The position numbers were made by a program, and so were the translations under genes. Shown piece by piece: positions 27,448 through 36,698 of a stretch of DNA of 64,000 bases (position 1 is its first letter; each line of letters starts with the position of its first letter). Under the pieces are notes generated by a model that saw only the letters and a list, made by a program, of their open reading frames with translations, was not told the origin of the DNA and did no database searches. Origin of the DNA: Lewinellaceae bacterium (GTDB lineage: Bacteria > Bacteroidota > Bacteroidia > Chitinophagales > Saprospiraceae); contig JADJRC010000014.1 in the NCBI GenBank assembly GCA_016712415.1, positions 186,001 through 250,000 of the forward strand. Reading direction: 5' to 3'.

Positions 27448-30400
27448 ATGAAAAACTGCGTTGTACCATCCTCAACCCTGCCCTTTTGGCTGTTCCTGCC
27501 TGTCTTGGCTATTTCCATTTCTCCCAACCTGTTTTCCCAAAACATCCACTTTGAGCGCATCCCCAACGAACTGGGGCTATCGCAAAACCTCATCTCTGCA
27601 CTGTACCAGGATAGGGACGGCTTCCTCTGGGTTGGCACTAAGGATGGCCTGAACCGCTACGACGGTTACCACTTTGAGGTTTTCCAACACGACCCTTTCG
27701 ACTCTACGACGATTTCCGACAATTACATTTTCGATATTTTGGAGGACAGGCAGGGCAGGCTCTGGATTGCGACCAGCACAGGCTTGAACCTCCTGGATCG
27801 CCGGACTGGCATTTTTCACCGGCTGCTCCCCCCTCCAACCGTACCACAGATGACCCTCCCCATCACGGAAAACTACCCAGGCTTGTCCAGCAAAACAATC
27901 AATGTATTATTGGAAGACAAGGAGGGGAATATATGGATCGGCACCCAAAACGGGGGCCTGGTCAAGATGGAACTGCCGCCGGATGCGCTCGATTTTGCCA
28001 GGGCAAGGTTCACTGTTTTTATGAAAACCGAGACAGAAAACAGCCTTTGGGAAAAATCTGTTCACCATTTGGCACAGGACGAATCGGGCGCTATATGGGC
28101 AAATTCGGCTGGAAAAATCAGTATCGTCAGCAAGCAGGGAAGCGATGGTGCTTATCAAATAAAACGGCTTCATTGGAAAGATTTTGACCCCAAGTGGGAT
28201 GGGTACGATCACGCCAATTTTTTATACGTTGTCAAAGGAGAAGGGCAGCCCGATGAACATTTTTACTCCGTTTTCACGGATCCCAAAGGGGCGGTTTGGA
28301 TGAAAACGGCGGGAGGTTTTGCCAAATGGAAGCCCTTTGAAAAACAGTTCCAGCTTTTCTCCCTGGATATTGATTTCGAAAAATACAAGGATGGGCCTTT
28401 GGCCGGGGCCAATGCCGCAGGTGTCTTTGACCAGCGGGGACAGGTCTGGATAGGCGGTATCGGGGCTTTGGTGGTTTATGATACGCTGACGCATAAAATA
28501 GTGTTGCGGAACCACGTCCAGGAAGAATCCCTCGCCAACCTGCCGGATGTGGGGTTGATGGTGGTGACGGAAGACCGCACAGGCAATATTTGGGTGGGAT
28601 CGAACGGAAAAGGGTTGTACAAGTATAGCCCCCAATTGAAAAAATTTGGCGGAAAGAATGGCATGGATCAATGGCGTGGCGGCAGTGTGCGCTGTATCTA
28701 TGAGACCTCCGATGGAATCGTCTGGCTGGGGCTGACCAATTTGCAACTCCTGCGCTGGGATCGCAAAACCGGCGAGGCGTCCCCGGTTATTTTGGAGCAG
28801 GAACGCTGGCCCCGGCCCCGGGCAGCCGGGCTGGACTATTTTTTCACCATGCAGGAAGACGCCCAGGGCAACCTGTGGCTGGGCAGCGAGTTGGGGCTGT
28901 TCAAATTTCATCTAATGGGGAAGGAAATAGAAAAATGGGATTATTATCAAATATTTCGTGACAAGGGCAAGGGCGAACCTGGTTCTGTCATTGATATGTG
29001 CATTGATGGGAAAGGTCAAATTTGGCTACTCAATCGCTCGGAGTTTGGGCGCTTTGACCCTGCCACCGGGTATTACGATGGGCACAACTATCTCGCCGTA
29101 TCGGGGGGCGAGCGGCTGCCCAATACCTTTCCCTGCATTTACCAACAGGATGAAAACACCTTTTGGCTGGGCACCGATGAGGGCTTGTTGAAATTTGACG
29201 TCGGCCAGGCCGCATTTACGTTCTACACCAGCAATGCCCGCAACCCCAACAACCTGAGCCAGCGGCAGGTCAAGTGCATCCATCCCGACCCGACATCGCC
29301 TGATCAGGTGCTCTGGATCGGCACGGGCGGTGGTGGACTGAACCGCTTCGATTTGACGACGGGCCGTTTCACCCACCTCAAGAAAAAGGATGGCTTGCCC
29401 GACAACGTGGTGTACGGCATACTGGACGATGAGGAGGGCAACCTTTGGCTGAGCACGAATCAAGGGCTTTCAAAATTTAACCCACGCACGGGGCAATTCA
29501 AAAATTACAGCACGGAAAACGGCTTGCAGGACAATGAATTCAATTCCGGGGCCTATTTTAAAAGCAACAGCGGCGAGCTTTTTTTTGGCGGGATAAACGG
29601 GGTAAATGCCTTTTGGCCTGCGTCCATCAAGGATAATTTATTCGTGCCAAGGGTGAAAATAACAAAATTCAAACTGGCCAACAAAACCGTGGATTTCAAG
29701 ACGCCAGGCTCCCCCCTCAAACAGCCCATCACCGAAACAACCGAACTGGTGCTCACCTGGAAAGACAAGATTTTTTCCTTCGAATTTGCTTCGCTTGACC
29801 TCTCCGCCCCTGAGCGCAACCAATATGCCTACCGCCTGGATGGATTCCACGACGACTGGCAATACATTGGCCCAGAACGAACGGCCACCTTTACCAACCT
29901 CAACCCAGGGCAATATATTTTCCGGGTAAAAGCGACCAACCACGACGGCGTGTGGAACGAAGAAGGCACCAGCCTGAAAATTACCATCCTGCCGCCTTGG
30001 TGGGCTACCTGGTGGGCTTTTATGGTATATGTGCTACTTTTTGCCGGGACTGCCTATGGTTTTTACAAATTCCAACTAAACCGAAAACTGGAACATGCCG
30101 AAGCGGAGCGGTTGAAAGAACTCGACACCCTCAAGACCCGCCTCTACACCAATATCACCCACGAATTCCGCACGCCGCTCACGGTTATTTTGGGAAATTT
30201 GGAAATAATGAAATCGGAAATTGAAAAGACCCTTTCTGAATTGCCCGTTTCAAAATTTCTAATTTCTAAAATTTCAATCACCCAACGCAACAGTAAGAAT
30301 CTGCTCCGCCTCATCAACCAGTTGCTCGACCTGTCGAAGCTCGATGCCGGCACGATGAGCATGAATCTGGTGCAGGGCGACATCATCAACTACCTGCAAT

Positions 30401-31722
30401 ACCTGACCGAGTCGTTTTATTCCCTGGCCAACGAAAAAAAGGTGCGCCTTACTTTTTATACTGAAATTCAGGAACTGGTCATGGATTTTGACGAAGTGAA
30501 AATACAGCACATCGTTTACAACCTGTTGTCCAATGCGCTCAAATTCACCGGGGAGGGCGGCAAGGTGGTGCTGCATGCCAGGCAGGAAGGGGGAAATGAT
30601 CAACCTTATTTGAAACTGAAAGTACATGACACCGGCGTTGGTATCCCGGAAAGGCAGTTGCCGCTCATATTCGACCGCTTTTATCAGGCCGATAGCTCCC
30701 ATACCCGAAAAAGCGAAGGCACTGGTATTGGCCTGGCCCTTACTAAAGAATTGGTCAGGTTGATGGGCGGCAGCATTGACGTGGAAAGCGCTCCCGGAAA
30801 AGGCACCACTTTTACTTTGCTGCTGCCAGTCAGGTTGGTGACTGAGACGACTGTCCCGAAAAAAGGGCTTCCATTATCCCGGACGATTGCCCCGGAACGC
30901 TTGCCCGATTTGCAAGCCGCCCCGACACCAATTGAAAAGGTTGAAACGGAGGCCCGGGTTGGCGAAAAACCAGTTTTGCTGGTCATCGAAGACAACGCAG
31001 ACGTGGTCAACTACATCGTAGGGCTATTGGAAAAAGCGTATGAAATCCGCACCGCCCCTGATGGCCGGGCAGGTATCGAGCAGGCCTTTGAAATTGTGCC
31101 GGACATTATCATCAGCGACGTGATGATGCCGGAGAAGGACGGCTACGAAGTTTGTGAAACCCTGAAAAGCGACGAACGAACGAGCCATATTCCCATCATC
31201 CTGCTGACAGCAAAGGCAGCCGATGAGGACCGTATTACTGGCCTCCGCAAGGGGGCTGATGCTTATTTGATGAAGCCTTTCAACAAAGAAGAGCTTTTTG
31301 TGCGGTTGCAAAAACTGTTAGATCTACGGCGAAGCCTGCAGGAACGGTATGCTTCAGCGACTGATTCAAACAGCACTCCAGATGCTGTTAAAACTGAGCC
31401 AACCCTGGAAGATATTTTCCTCCAAAAAATACAGCAGGTCATCCAAGAGAAAATGGACGATACGGAACTAGGTATTCAAGTACTTTGCCATGCAGTACAT
31501 CTCAGCCACACACAGGTTTTCAGGAAACTGAAAGCCCTCACTGGTGAAAACCCCACCAACTACATCCGCAAAATGCGCCTCCAAAAAGCGGCCATGCTAT
31601 TGAAAACAACCAAAAAGAACGTCTCCGAAATAGCCTACGAGGTGGGTTTCTCCGACCCAAACTATTTTTCTCGGGCTTTCCATGAAGAATTCGGCGAGCC
31701 GCCGACCGCCATGCGCAACTAA
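27448..31722 (+). CDS. Hybrid two-component system protein (sensor propeller, kinase, receiver, AraC output)
   Basis: The ATG at 27448 is followed by a signal peptide (FWLFLPVLAISISPNLFS); an upstream ATG at 27331 adds 39 residues without function. Many Reg_prop beta-propeller repeats follow (FLWVGTKDGLNRYD and similar). A Y_Y_Y domain (RNQYAYRLDGFHDDWQYIG) and one transmembrane helix (WAFMVYVLLFAGTAYGFY) come next. The kinase has phospho-acceptor His about residue 905 (HEFRTPLTV), N box NLLSNALKFT and G boxes DTGVGIP and GTGIGLALTK. The receiver has the phospho-Asp near 1224 (IISDVMMPEKDG). An AraC-type HTH ends the protein. Such HTCS proteins bind periplasmic oligosaccharides and activate adjacent genes; here a secreted protein and a symporter follow. 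Confidence 0.95.
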   Translation: MKNCVVPSSTLPFWLFLPVLAISISPNLFSQNIHFERIPNELGLSQNLISALYQDRDGFLWVGTKDGLNRYDGYHFEVFQHDPFDSTTISDNYIFDILEDRQGRLWIATSTGLNLLDRRTGIFHRLLPPPTVPQMTLPITENYPGLSSKTINVLLEDKEGNIWIGTQNGGLVKMELPPDALDFARARFTVFMKTETENSLWEKSVHHLAQDESGAIWANSAGKISIVSKQGSDGAYQIKRLHWKDFDPKWDGYDHANFLYVVKGEGQPDEHFYSVFTDPKGAVWMKTAGGFAKWKPFEKQFQLFSLDIDFEKYKDGPLAGANAAGVFDQRGQVWIGGIGALVVYDTLTHKIVLRNHVQEESLANLPDVGLMVVTEDRTGNIWVGSNGKGLYKYSPQLKKFGGKNGMDQWRGGSVRCIYETSDGIVWLGLTNLQLLRWDRKTGEASPVILEQERWPRPRAAGLDYFFTMQEDAQGNLWLGSELGLFKFHLMGKEIEKWDYYQIFRDKGKGEPGSVIDMCIDGKGQIWLLNRSEFGRFDPATGYYDGHNYLAVSGGERLPNTFPCIYQQDENTFWLGTDEGLLKFDVGQAAFTFYTSNARNPNNLSQRQVKCIHPDPTSPDQVLWIGTGGGGLNRFDLTTGRFTHLKKKDGLPDNVVYGILDDEEGNLWLSTNQGLSKFNPRTGQFKNYSTENGLQDNEFNSGAYFKSNSGELFFGGINGVNAFWPASIKDNLFVPRVKITKFKLANKTVDFKTPGSPLKQPITETTELVLTWKDKIFSFEFASLDLSAPERNQYAYRLDGFHDDWQYIGPERTATFTNLNPGQYIFRVKATNHDGVWNEEGTSLKITILPPWWATWWAFMVYVLLFAGTAYGFYKFQLNRKLEHAEAERLKELDTLKTRLYTNITHEFRTPLTVILGNLEIMKSEIEKTLSELPVSKFLISKISITQRNSKNLLRLINQLLDLSKLDAGTMSMNLVQGDIINYLQYLTESFYSLANEKKVRLTFYTEIQELVMDFDEVKIQHIVYNLLSNALKFTGEGGKVVLHARQEGGNDQPYLKLKVHDTGVGIPERQLPLIFDRFYQADSSHTRKSEGTGIGLALTKELVRLMGGSIDVESAPGKGTTFTLLLPVRLVTETTVPKKGLPLSRTIAPERLPDLQAAPTPIEKVETEARVGEKPVLLVIEDNADVVNYIVGLLEKAYEIRTAPDGRAGIEQAFEIVPDIIISDVMMPEKDGYEVCETLKSDERTSHIPIILLTAKAADEDRITGLRKGADAYLMKPFNKEELFVRLQKLLDLRRSLQERYASATDSNSTPDAVKTEPTLEDIFLQKIQQVIQEKMDDTELGIQVLCHAVHLSHTQVFRKLKALTGENPTNYIRKMRLQKAAMLLKTTKKNVSEIAYEVGFSDPNYFSRAFHEEFGEPPTAMRN

Positions 31723-31998
31723 CTGGTTTTCAAAAATATAAGGCTGATTTTTTTTGTCACTGCCAACTGGGTGCTACATTTTTTTTGCCCTTTGCAATCT
31801 CAGTCCAGTCTTTTGCAACCTCAGTCCAGAAGGTGTCGGGGAAGAGGAGGCCATTTTTGCAACAACCTGAAAGCGGGTACCAAACGAAATCAAACAAGAC
31901 CCCAAAAACCGAATTACTGTCACCTTTTTTAATCATCAAAATCAAATCAATCATTTCTCACTCTCCGAAGCGGAGCCTTCGGAATAAATTCTAAAAAA

Positions 31999-32838
31999 AT
32001 GAAAACAATCATTCAATCCATCTTCCTGGCAGCGATTTTCTGCCTTTTCAACCACCCCCTCTCTGCCCAGGAAGAACCTACCCAGGGCTACTACTCCTTC
32101 GACTACATGAAGGTGAAGCCTGGTATGCACGATGAATACCTGCAACTGGAAAAAGCTTGGAAAAAAATCCATCAGGCCAACATCAAGGCGGGCAAGTACA
32201 ACTTTTGGGAACTGACGCAAGTGGCCTACCCGTCGGGGGACAATGTGGAGTACAACTACGTGACCCGCCTCAATTTCAAGGGAGAAAAACAACTCGCCGA
32301 TTATCTCCAAAATTGGCCATCGCCCGATTTGAAAACCATCCTCACGCCAGAAGAACTCGCATTGGTGAACCGCACCAATGAAATCAGGACACGTGTAAAA
32401 TCGGAAGTCTGGTCAAACGAAGAGGTGGCATTGGGCAAAGACATAGACAAAGAAAAGATTGTGGTTTTCAACTATTTTGATTTCCCCGAAACAGGCAGCC
32501 GTGCCGACCACCAGCGGGTGGAACGGGAGATTTGGAAGCCCGTGCACGAAGCCCGCATCAATGACAGCAAAATGATTGGCTGGGTACTAATCGCCAAACA
32601 GTTCCCCTGGGGCTCAGCCGAAACCTACCACGACGGCACGGTGGATTTGTACGCTGACTGGGAGCAGTTTCTCACATCAGGCAGTCCCATCCCCTATTTT
32701 GAAAAAGTACACGCCGGGAAGGATTTTGACAAATTGTTCGCCGAGACCAGTGCCGCCTGCGACCTGATACGGCAGGAGGTGCGGATGGTGGTCGATCATT
32801 CAAGCAAGACAGAAGAGGGGGCGGCTGCGAAGGAATAA
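31999..32838 (+). CDS. Secreted protein of unknown function, possibly dimeric alpha-beta barrel-like
   Basis: The 279-residue protein has a clear signal peptide (IFLAAIFCLFNHPLSAQ). Two similar halves can be seen: YYSFDYMKVKPGMHDEYLQLEKAWKKIHQANIKAG near the start and VVFNYFDFPETGSRADHQRVEREIWKPVHEARI in the second half. Each combines a strand, a proline-containing turn and an amphipathic helix with a conserved W-K-x-I/V-H pattern, as in NIPSNAP or EthD-like ferredoxin folds. The function is unknown. It lies between the hybrid regulator and the symporter on the same strand, so it is a likely target gene of that regulator. Confidence 0.65.
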   Translation: MKTIIQSIFLAAIFCLFNHPLSAQEEPTQGYYSFDYMKVKPGMHDEYLQLEKAWKKIHQANIKAGKYNFWELTQVAYPSGDNVEYNYVTRLNFKGEKQLADYLQNWPSPDLKTILTPEELALVNRTNEIRTRVKSEVWSNEEVALGKDIDKEKIVVFNYFDFPETGSRADHQRVEREIWKPVHEARINDSKMIGWVLIAKQFPWGSAETYHDGTVDLYADWEQFLTSGSPIPYFEKVHAGKDFDKLFAETSAACDLIRQEVRMVVDHSSKTEEGAAAKE

Positions 32839-32891
32839 TGATGGTCCCGGTTTTAGTGGAAGCCAGACCTTTTCATTGCTAACATACCAAC

Positions 32892-34310
32892 ATGAATAAC
32901 AACCAAATCATCATCATCCTTTTCGGCGCCCTTTATTTCGTCTTCATCATCTACACCCGCAGGAAGGGCGACTTTGAAGAGTTCTCCGTGGCAGGCAGGA
33001 GCCTCGGTACCTTCCTGATTTTTGCAACCCTTAGTGCTTCTTACATCGGGCCCGCCTCGACGCTGGGCTTGAGCCGGGATGGATTTTCCAATGGTTTGTT
33101 TCTCTGCTTCATTGCCATCTTCTCCGGTATAGCAATGGTTTTGAATGCTTTTTTTATTGCACCGAAAATACGGGCAAAGTTCACCGATAGCAACTCCATA
33201 GGCGATGTGCTGGGCGGCCCGCGCAGCCACAACCACAAGGCTGTCAGGATTACCGTCGGCATCGTTTCGACTGCGATGATGTCGGGAATTACCATTGCTA
33301 TGAGCTATGCCGGGGGCGAGTTGGTCAACAATATTTTCGGTTTCCCTAAAACCGTGTCCATTGCCGTCATTACGGTCATTGTCATCATTTATTCATCGTT
33401 TGGCGGCATACGGGCCACCATCCAGACGGATGTATTCCAGTTCATCAATTTTGCGGTCATCATTCCCCTGCTGGCCCTGGCCATCATTTTCGACGACAAG
33501 TTCACCTGGCATGAATACACGGCTTATGCAGTTTCCAAAACCTCATTCACTTTTGATGCAACCACAGCGGCCTCTCTTCTCGGCATGTACCTGTTTTGGA
33601 TGATTAGCGGGGCGGGTCTCGATGCAGCCTTTATCAATAGGTTCCTGGCCTCCAGGGATGCCCAGGTCACCAGGCGAGCCACGGCTTATGCAGGAGTATA
33701 TTACTTCGGGTGGGTTATCCTGATGGTATTTATCGGGAGTGCGGGAGCCTACCTCCAGCCCGAACTGGCTGACAGTGACCAGGTCCTGCTCCATATTGCT
33801 GAATCGCAGTTCCACGGCATCTTGTACGGGGTTTTCATCATCGCCATGTTAGGCGTGGTAATGTCCACGCAGGATACCACTTTGAATACTGCGAGCATCA
33901 ATTTCAGTGAAGATATTATGGCTGGTTTCCTGCCCGGCATGTCCGATGAGCGGAAACTGTTTTTTGCAAAAATGTTCACCGTCATACTCGGTGTGGCGGC
34001 CAATTGGAGGGTTTGGACTCCATCCTAAACGCCATCATCGTCATATTTACCTTTTAGCCCCGGTGATGATTCCGTCACCTTCTTTGCCGTGCTGAAAAAG
34101 AAACACCACTGGCAGTCTGCTATCGCTTCGATGGTGGCGGGCTTTCTATCCAATTTGATTTGGGAAAACGTGGGTTCCGAAATACTACCCACTTTGCTGG
34201 TCGGCCTTGTGTTCAGCACACTGGCGTACCGGTTCACAGATATTTTGATGGAACGCAAAAAAAGAAATACCGAGGTGGCGCTGGAAGCTATTCCGGAACA
34301 GCCCTCATAG
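32892..34310 (+). CDS. Sodium:solute symporter (SSS family), frame broken near the 3' end
   Basis: The first 378 codons encode about ten transmembrane segments (IIIILFGALYFVFIIYTRR, then GTFLIFATLSASYIGPASTLGLS) with the SSS-typical FGGIRATIQTDVFQF motif. The frame ends prematurely near 34028. Other frames continue with LDSILNAIIVIFTF and VTFFAVLKKKHHWQSAIASMVAGFLSNL, ending at 34310. Joined, the length is about 470 residues, normal for this family. At least two indels lie between 34005 and 34075. The natural substrate is unknown; the upstream hybrid regulator suggests a carbohydrate or sugar acid. Confidence 0.78.
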
Positions 34311-34315
34311 TCTGC

Positions 34316-34351
34316 CCTTGCCCACCTGCCATTTGATCCAGATGCTGTTGC
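34316..34351 (+). repeat. 36-bp duplicate of part of the T9SS gene at 36.45 kb
   Basis: This stretch is identical to 36450-36485 inside the coding sequence of the T9SS protein, in the same orientation. It abuts the left REP copy of the transposase element, suggesting that the element arrived with, or moved into, a duplicated fragment of that gene. Confidence 0.65.
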
Positions 34352-34356
34352 CCCGT

Positions 34357-34406
34357 GCTCGCGCGAGGCTGTGCCTCGCGTGTACCATCCATCGGGCTAT
34401 GCCCGC
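34357..34406. repeat. Left REP copy flanking the RAYT transposase
   Basis: GCTCGCGCGAGGCTGTGCC, then CTCGCGTGTACCATCCATC and a GGGC-TAT-GCCC hairpin, form an inverted copy of 35063-35112. Two palindromes lie within it. It is just downstream of the RAYT gene. Confidence 0.8.
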
Positions 34407-34418
34407 AAAAAAGCACCC

Positions 34419-35030
34419 TCACCAGGCCCCTGGCCCTTCTTCATAAAACCACTGCCATATCGGTACTATATCCAGCGAAGGAGCATATGTTTCATTACCT
34501 GAATCTCTTGTAGCAGCATAAAACGGCGCACTGCTGTATTTCCAATCTTCAGGCGTTTCAACCAAGCCTGCCCTTACCGGATTCAGATGAATATAATCCA
34601 GTTTTTGAGAAATCACCTCGGTACTGTACAATTCAATAGGATGGCTATCGTGCTGCCAAACCTGATACGTCTGCTTGTCCTTTTTCCCCAAAGCAAAATA
34701 ACTGAACAGGTACAGTAACCATTCACGACGACTCTCCGGGTTAGACTTGTCTTGTAAATATAGCAATACCTGCCTTGCCGTATGCGCTTTCCAGTCGCGC
34801 ATTACATCTTCAAGCCTGAATGGCGGGTGGCAACTTGCTATCAGATGCAAATGGTTGGACATCAAAACAAATGCATGCACCTGAAAACCTTTATGGATTT
34901 GGCAATAGCGCCAACTGTCCAATACAATATCCCGATAAACCTGCCGACTGAACAAATCCACCCATCCCGTAATGGCACAGGTCAGATAGTTCAGGCCATG
35001 CTGGTCACGGATTTTATATTTTACGCTCAT
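34419..35030 (-). CDS. REP-associated tyrosine transposase (RAYT, Y1/IS200-like)
   Basis: The 203-residue protein shows the RAYT signature. A basic N-terminus is followed by VHAFVLMSNHLHLIASC with the His-hydrophobic-His metal site, a HTARQVLLYLQD helix that should carry the catalytic region, and the C-terminal YIHLNPVRAGLVETPEDWKYSSA block typical of the family. RAYTs cut and move REP palindromes as single-stranded DNA and are usually single-copy domesticated genes. Here the gene lies precisely between two inverted REP copies, so this may be a mobilisable element. The catalytic tyrosine cannot be assigned with certainty. Confidence 0.88.
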   Translation of the reverse strand: MSVKYKIRDQHGLNYLTCAITGWVDLFSRQVYRDIVLDSWRYCQIHKGFQVHAFVLMSNHLHLIASCHPPFRLEDVMRDWKAHTARQVLLYLQDKSNPESRREWLLYLFSYFALGKKDKQTYQVWQHDSHPIELYSTEVISQKLDYIHLNPVRAGLVETPEDWKYSSAPFYAATRDSGNETYAPSLDIVPIWQWFYEEGPGAW

Positions 35031-35062
35031 GGTTTGGTGGATTGTGACTTAATGTTTTGTTT

Positions 35063-35124
35063 CGGGCAGAGCCCGATGGATTGTACACGCGAGGCACAGC
35101 CTCGCGCGAGCAGCCTCGCGCGAG
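35063..35124. repeat. Right REP copy flanking the RAYT transposase
   Basis: CGGGCAGAGCCCG is followed by ATGGATTGTACACGCGAGGC and a repeated CAGCCTCGCGCGAG. It is the reverse complement of the left copy, with an additional CAGCCTCGCGCGAG unit. It lies just upstream of the RAYT start. Confidence 0.8.
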
Positions 35125-35194
35125 CATTAGCCGAGCATTAGTATAGCATTGGTATAGCCTCCTGTTAGCCTTGCATTAGTGGAAAAATTTCAAT

Positions 35195-35608
35195 CTACCC
35201 CCTGTTCCGATAGTACATAAAAAACAAAGACCCTGAAACAGTCATAAATATGAGCGTCATGCGCCAGGAAAAGCCGCCGTTCCTGATTATGCGCGAATCG
35301 GAGGGATCGTCTTTGGCATACAATACAGCGATCTTGTCGCCGGCTTTCGTTGATGATGTTGCATCCCGGTCATTGCCCTCGCCTTGCCATTCCCGGCCGC
35401 CTATGGTGTAGGCGTATTGCAGGGTGTAACTGGTACTCGACCGCCCTCTCCGGGTCGTGGAGTGGTGTGCCCGTACTTCCGTAATGATTGCTTCCGTTTC
35501 GGCGTAACTGGTCGCTTTCTGTATACAGGTCACCAGCGGCATCACAAAACAGGACAGCAGGAAGAATACCGCGCCACTCAGGCGAAGGGCTTGTTTCAGT
35601 TTGTGCAT
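35195..35608 (-). CDS. DUF3592 membrane protein
   Basis: The 137-residue protein has two predicted transmembrane segments: SGAVFFLLSCFVMPLVTCI near the N-terminus and MTLIFMTVSGSLFFMYY near the C-terminus. A beta-rich domain lies between them, with YTLQYAYTIGGREWQG and GDKIAVLYAKDDPSDSRI. This spacing is the DUF3592 pattern, in which a small extracytoplasmic domain with a Y-x-P/D-x-x-P-like motif sits between helices. The function is unknown. It begins eight bases after the T9SS gene stop at 35617, so the two may be cotranscribed. Confidence 0.75.
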   Translation of the reverse strand: MHKLKQALRLSGAVFFLLSCFVMPLVTCIQKATSYAETEAIITEVRAHHSTTRRGRSSTSYTLQYAYTIGGREWQGEGNDRDATSSTKAGDKIAVLYAKDDPSDSRIIRNGGFSWRMTLIFMTVSGSLFFMYYRNRG

Positions 35609-35616
35609 ATGGTTCG

Positions 35617-36678
35617 TTATTTAGAAGTGACGATCAGTTTGCGGGTGAACCGGCTTTCGCCGGCGCGCAGGTGGATCACGTACATCCCGGACCTGAGTTG
35701 TTCCGTCGACAACGGCAATATTTGTATCCCCCGCTCGGCGATGTATTCCTGTGTGTACACCAGCCGGCCGAACAAATCGAACAGGTCGGCCCGCACCACC
35801 GCATCGTACGGCGCTTCAAGTGTCAGACCGGCATTGGCTGCTGTGGGATTCGGATAGGGCTGACCCAGTTCGAACGCCGGCGCCGCACCGGTATCTGCCG
35901 GTACGCCCTTATCCGGCATGCAGCCCGCAAAGGCATTGGCCACCCGCGCCCCGGCAACTTTGCCCACAAAGGCCTTGCTGATGGCCGCAGCCGCCCAGTC
36001 GGTGCGCAGGGCATCGGCTTCGCTGCGGGCACTGAACCATACCGCCCCCGACAGGCGTGTATCATCGGTTGCCGGCAGAGTCAGTTCCGCCGGCGCGACA
36101 AATCCCGCATCGCCGCTCCAGCGCAGTTTGAAGCCCTTGTCTGAAGTGTAGTTGTTGACGTACAGGATGTAGTTCTCCCCTACCCCGGCGTCAATGGCTG
36201 CGAGAAAGTTGTCGTGGTCGGCGCCGCAGCCGTCGCCCTCCTGCGTGTCCGCGCGACCCGCCGTCAGGCCCATACGCCCGCGGCAGGGCCGGGAGGCTTC
36301 CGTGGTTGAGCCAATGTCCTCGCCGGTAGCCATGCAGCGCAGTTCGTACTTGCGGCTGCAGGTCCGGATATCGTCGTCGAGGCGCCAGACGATGAAGTCG
36401 AGGTCGTCGGTCGGGTCGAGGGGTTCGATTTCGAAGCCGATGGCCCCGGCCTTGCCCACCTGCCATTTGATCCAGATGCTGTTGCGCTCGTCGAGGCGAC
36501 CGGAACAGGATGTGTAGCCGACCTCGGCCAGCTCGTTGCCCCTGCCGCCGAGTTTTTTCACAATGAGGTCCGATTGGTCGCACAGAATCAAGGCCCCGGC
36601 GCAATCGGCGAAGCGCTCCTGGGTCCGGGCGTTGCCGGCGAGCAGGAGCATGGATATGGAAAGGAGGATTTTTTTCAT
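35617..36678 (-). CDS. Secreted protein with T9SS type A sorting domain
   Basis: The ATG at 36678 gives 353 residues with a signal peptide (ILLSISMLLLAGNARTQ). Residues about 20-200 contain several Cys and Asp-rich segments (CAGALILCDQSD, WQVGKAGAIGFEIEPLDPTDDLDFIVWRL, ILYVNNYTSDKGF), resembling the adhesion-type beta-sandwich domain found in exported Bacteroidota proteins. The C-terminal 85 residues form the T9SS domain, with PYPNPTAANAGLTL and a terminal RSGMYVIHLRAGESRFTRKLIV. The upstream ATG at 36702 adds eight residues and overlaps the preceding stop. Confidence 0.8.
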   Translation of the reverse strand: MKKILLSISMLLLAGNARTQERFADCAGALILCDQSDLIVKKLGGRGNELAEVGYTSCSGRLDERNSIWIKWQVGKAGAIGFEIEPLDPTDDLDFIVWRLDDDIRTCSRKYELRCMATGEDIGSTTEASRPCRGRMGLTAGRADTQEGDGCGADHDNFLAAIDAGVGENYILYVNNYTSDKGFKLRWSGDAGFVAPAELTLPATDDTRLSGAVWFSARSEADALRTDWAAAAISKAFVGKVAGARVANAFAGCMPDKGVPADTGAAPAFELGQPYPNPTAANAGLTLEAPYDAVVRADLFDLFGRLVYTQEYIAERGIQILPLSTEQLRSGMYVIHLRAGESRFTRKLIVTSK

Positions 36679-36698
36679 ACGTCGTATCGTTTTTGAAT

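Noticed and set aside
31723..31998. tRNA or small RNA between the hybrid regulator and the secreted protein
   Set aside because: No cloverleaf or convincing conserved structure is seen; only a short direct repeat CTCAGTCCAG is present.
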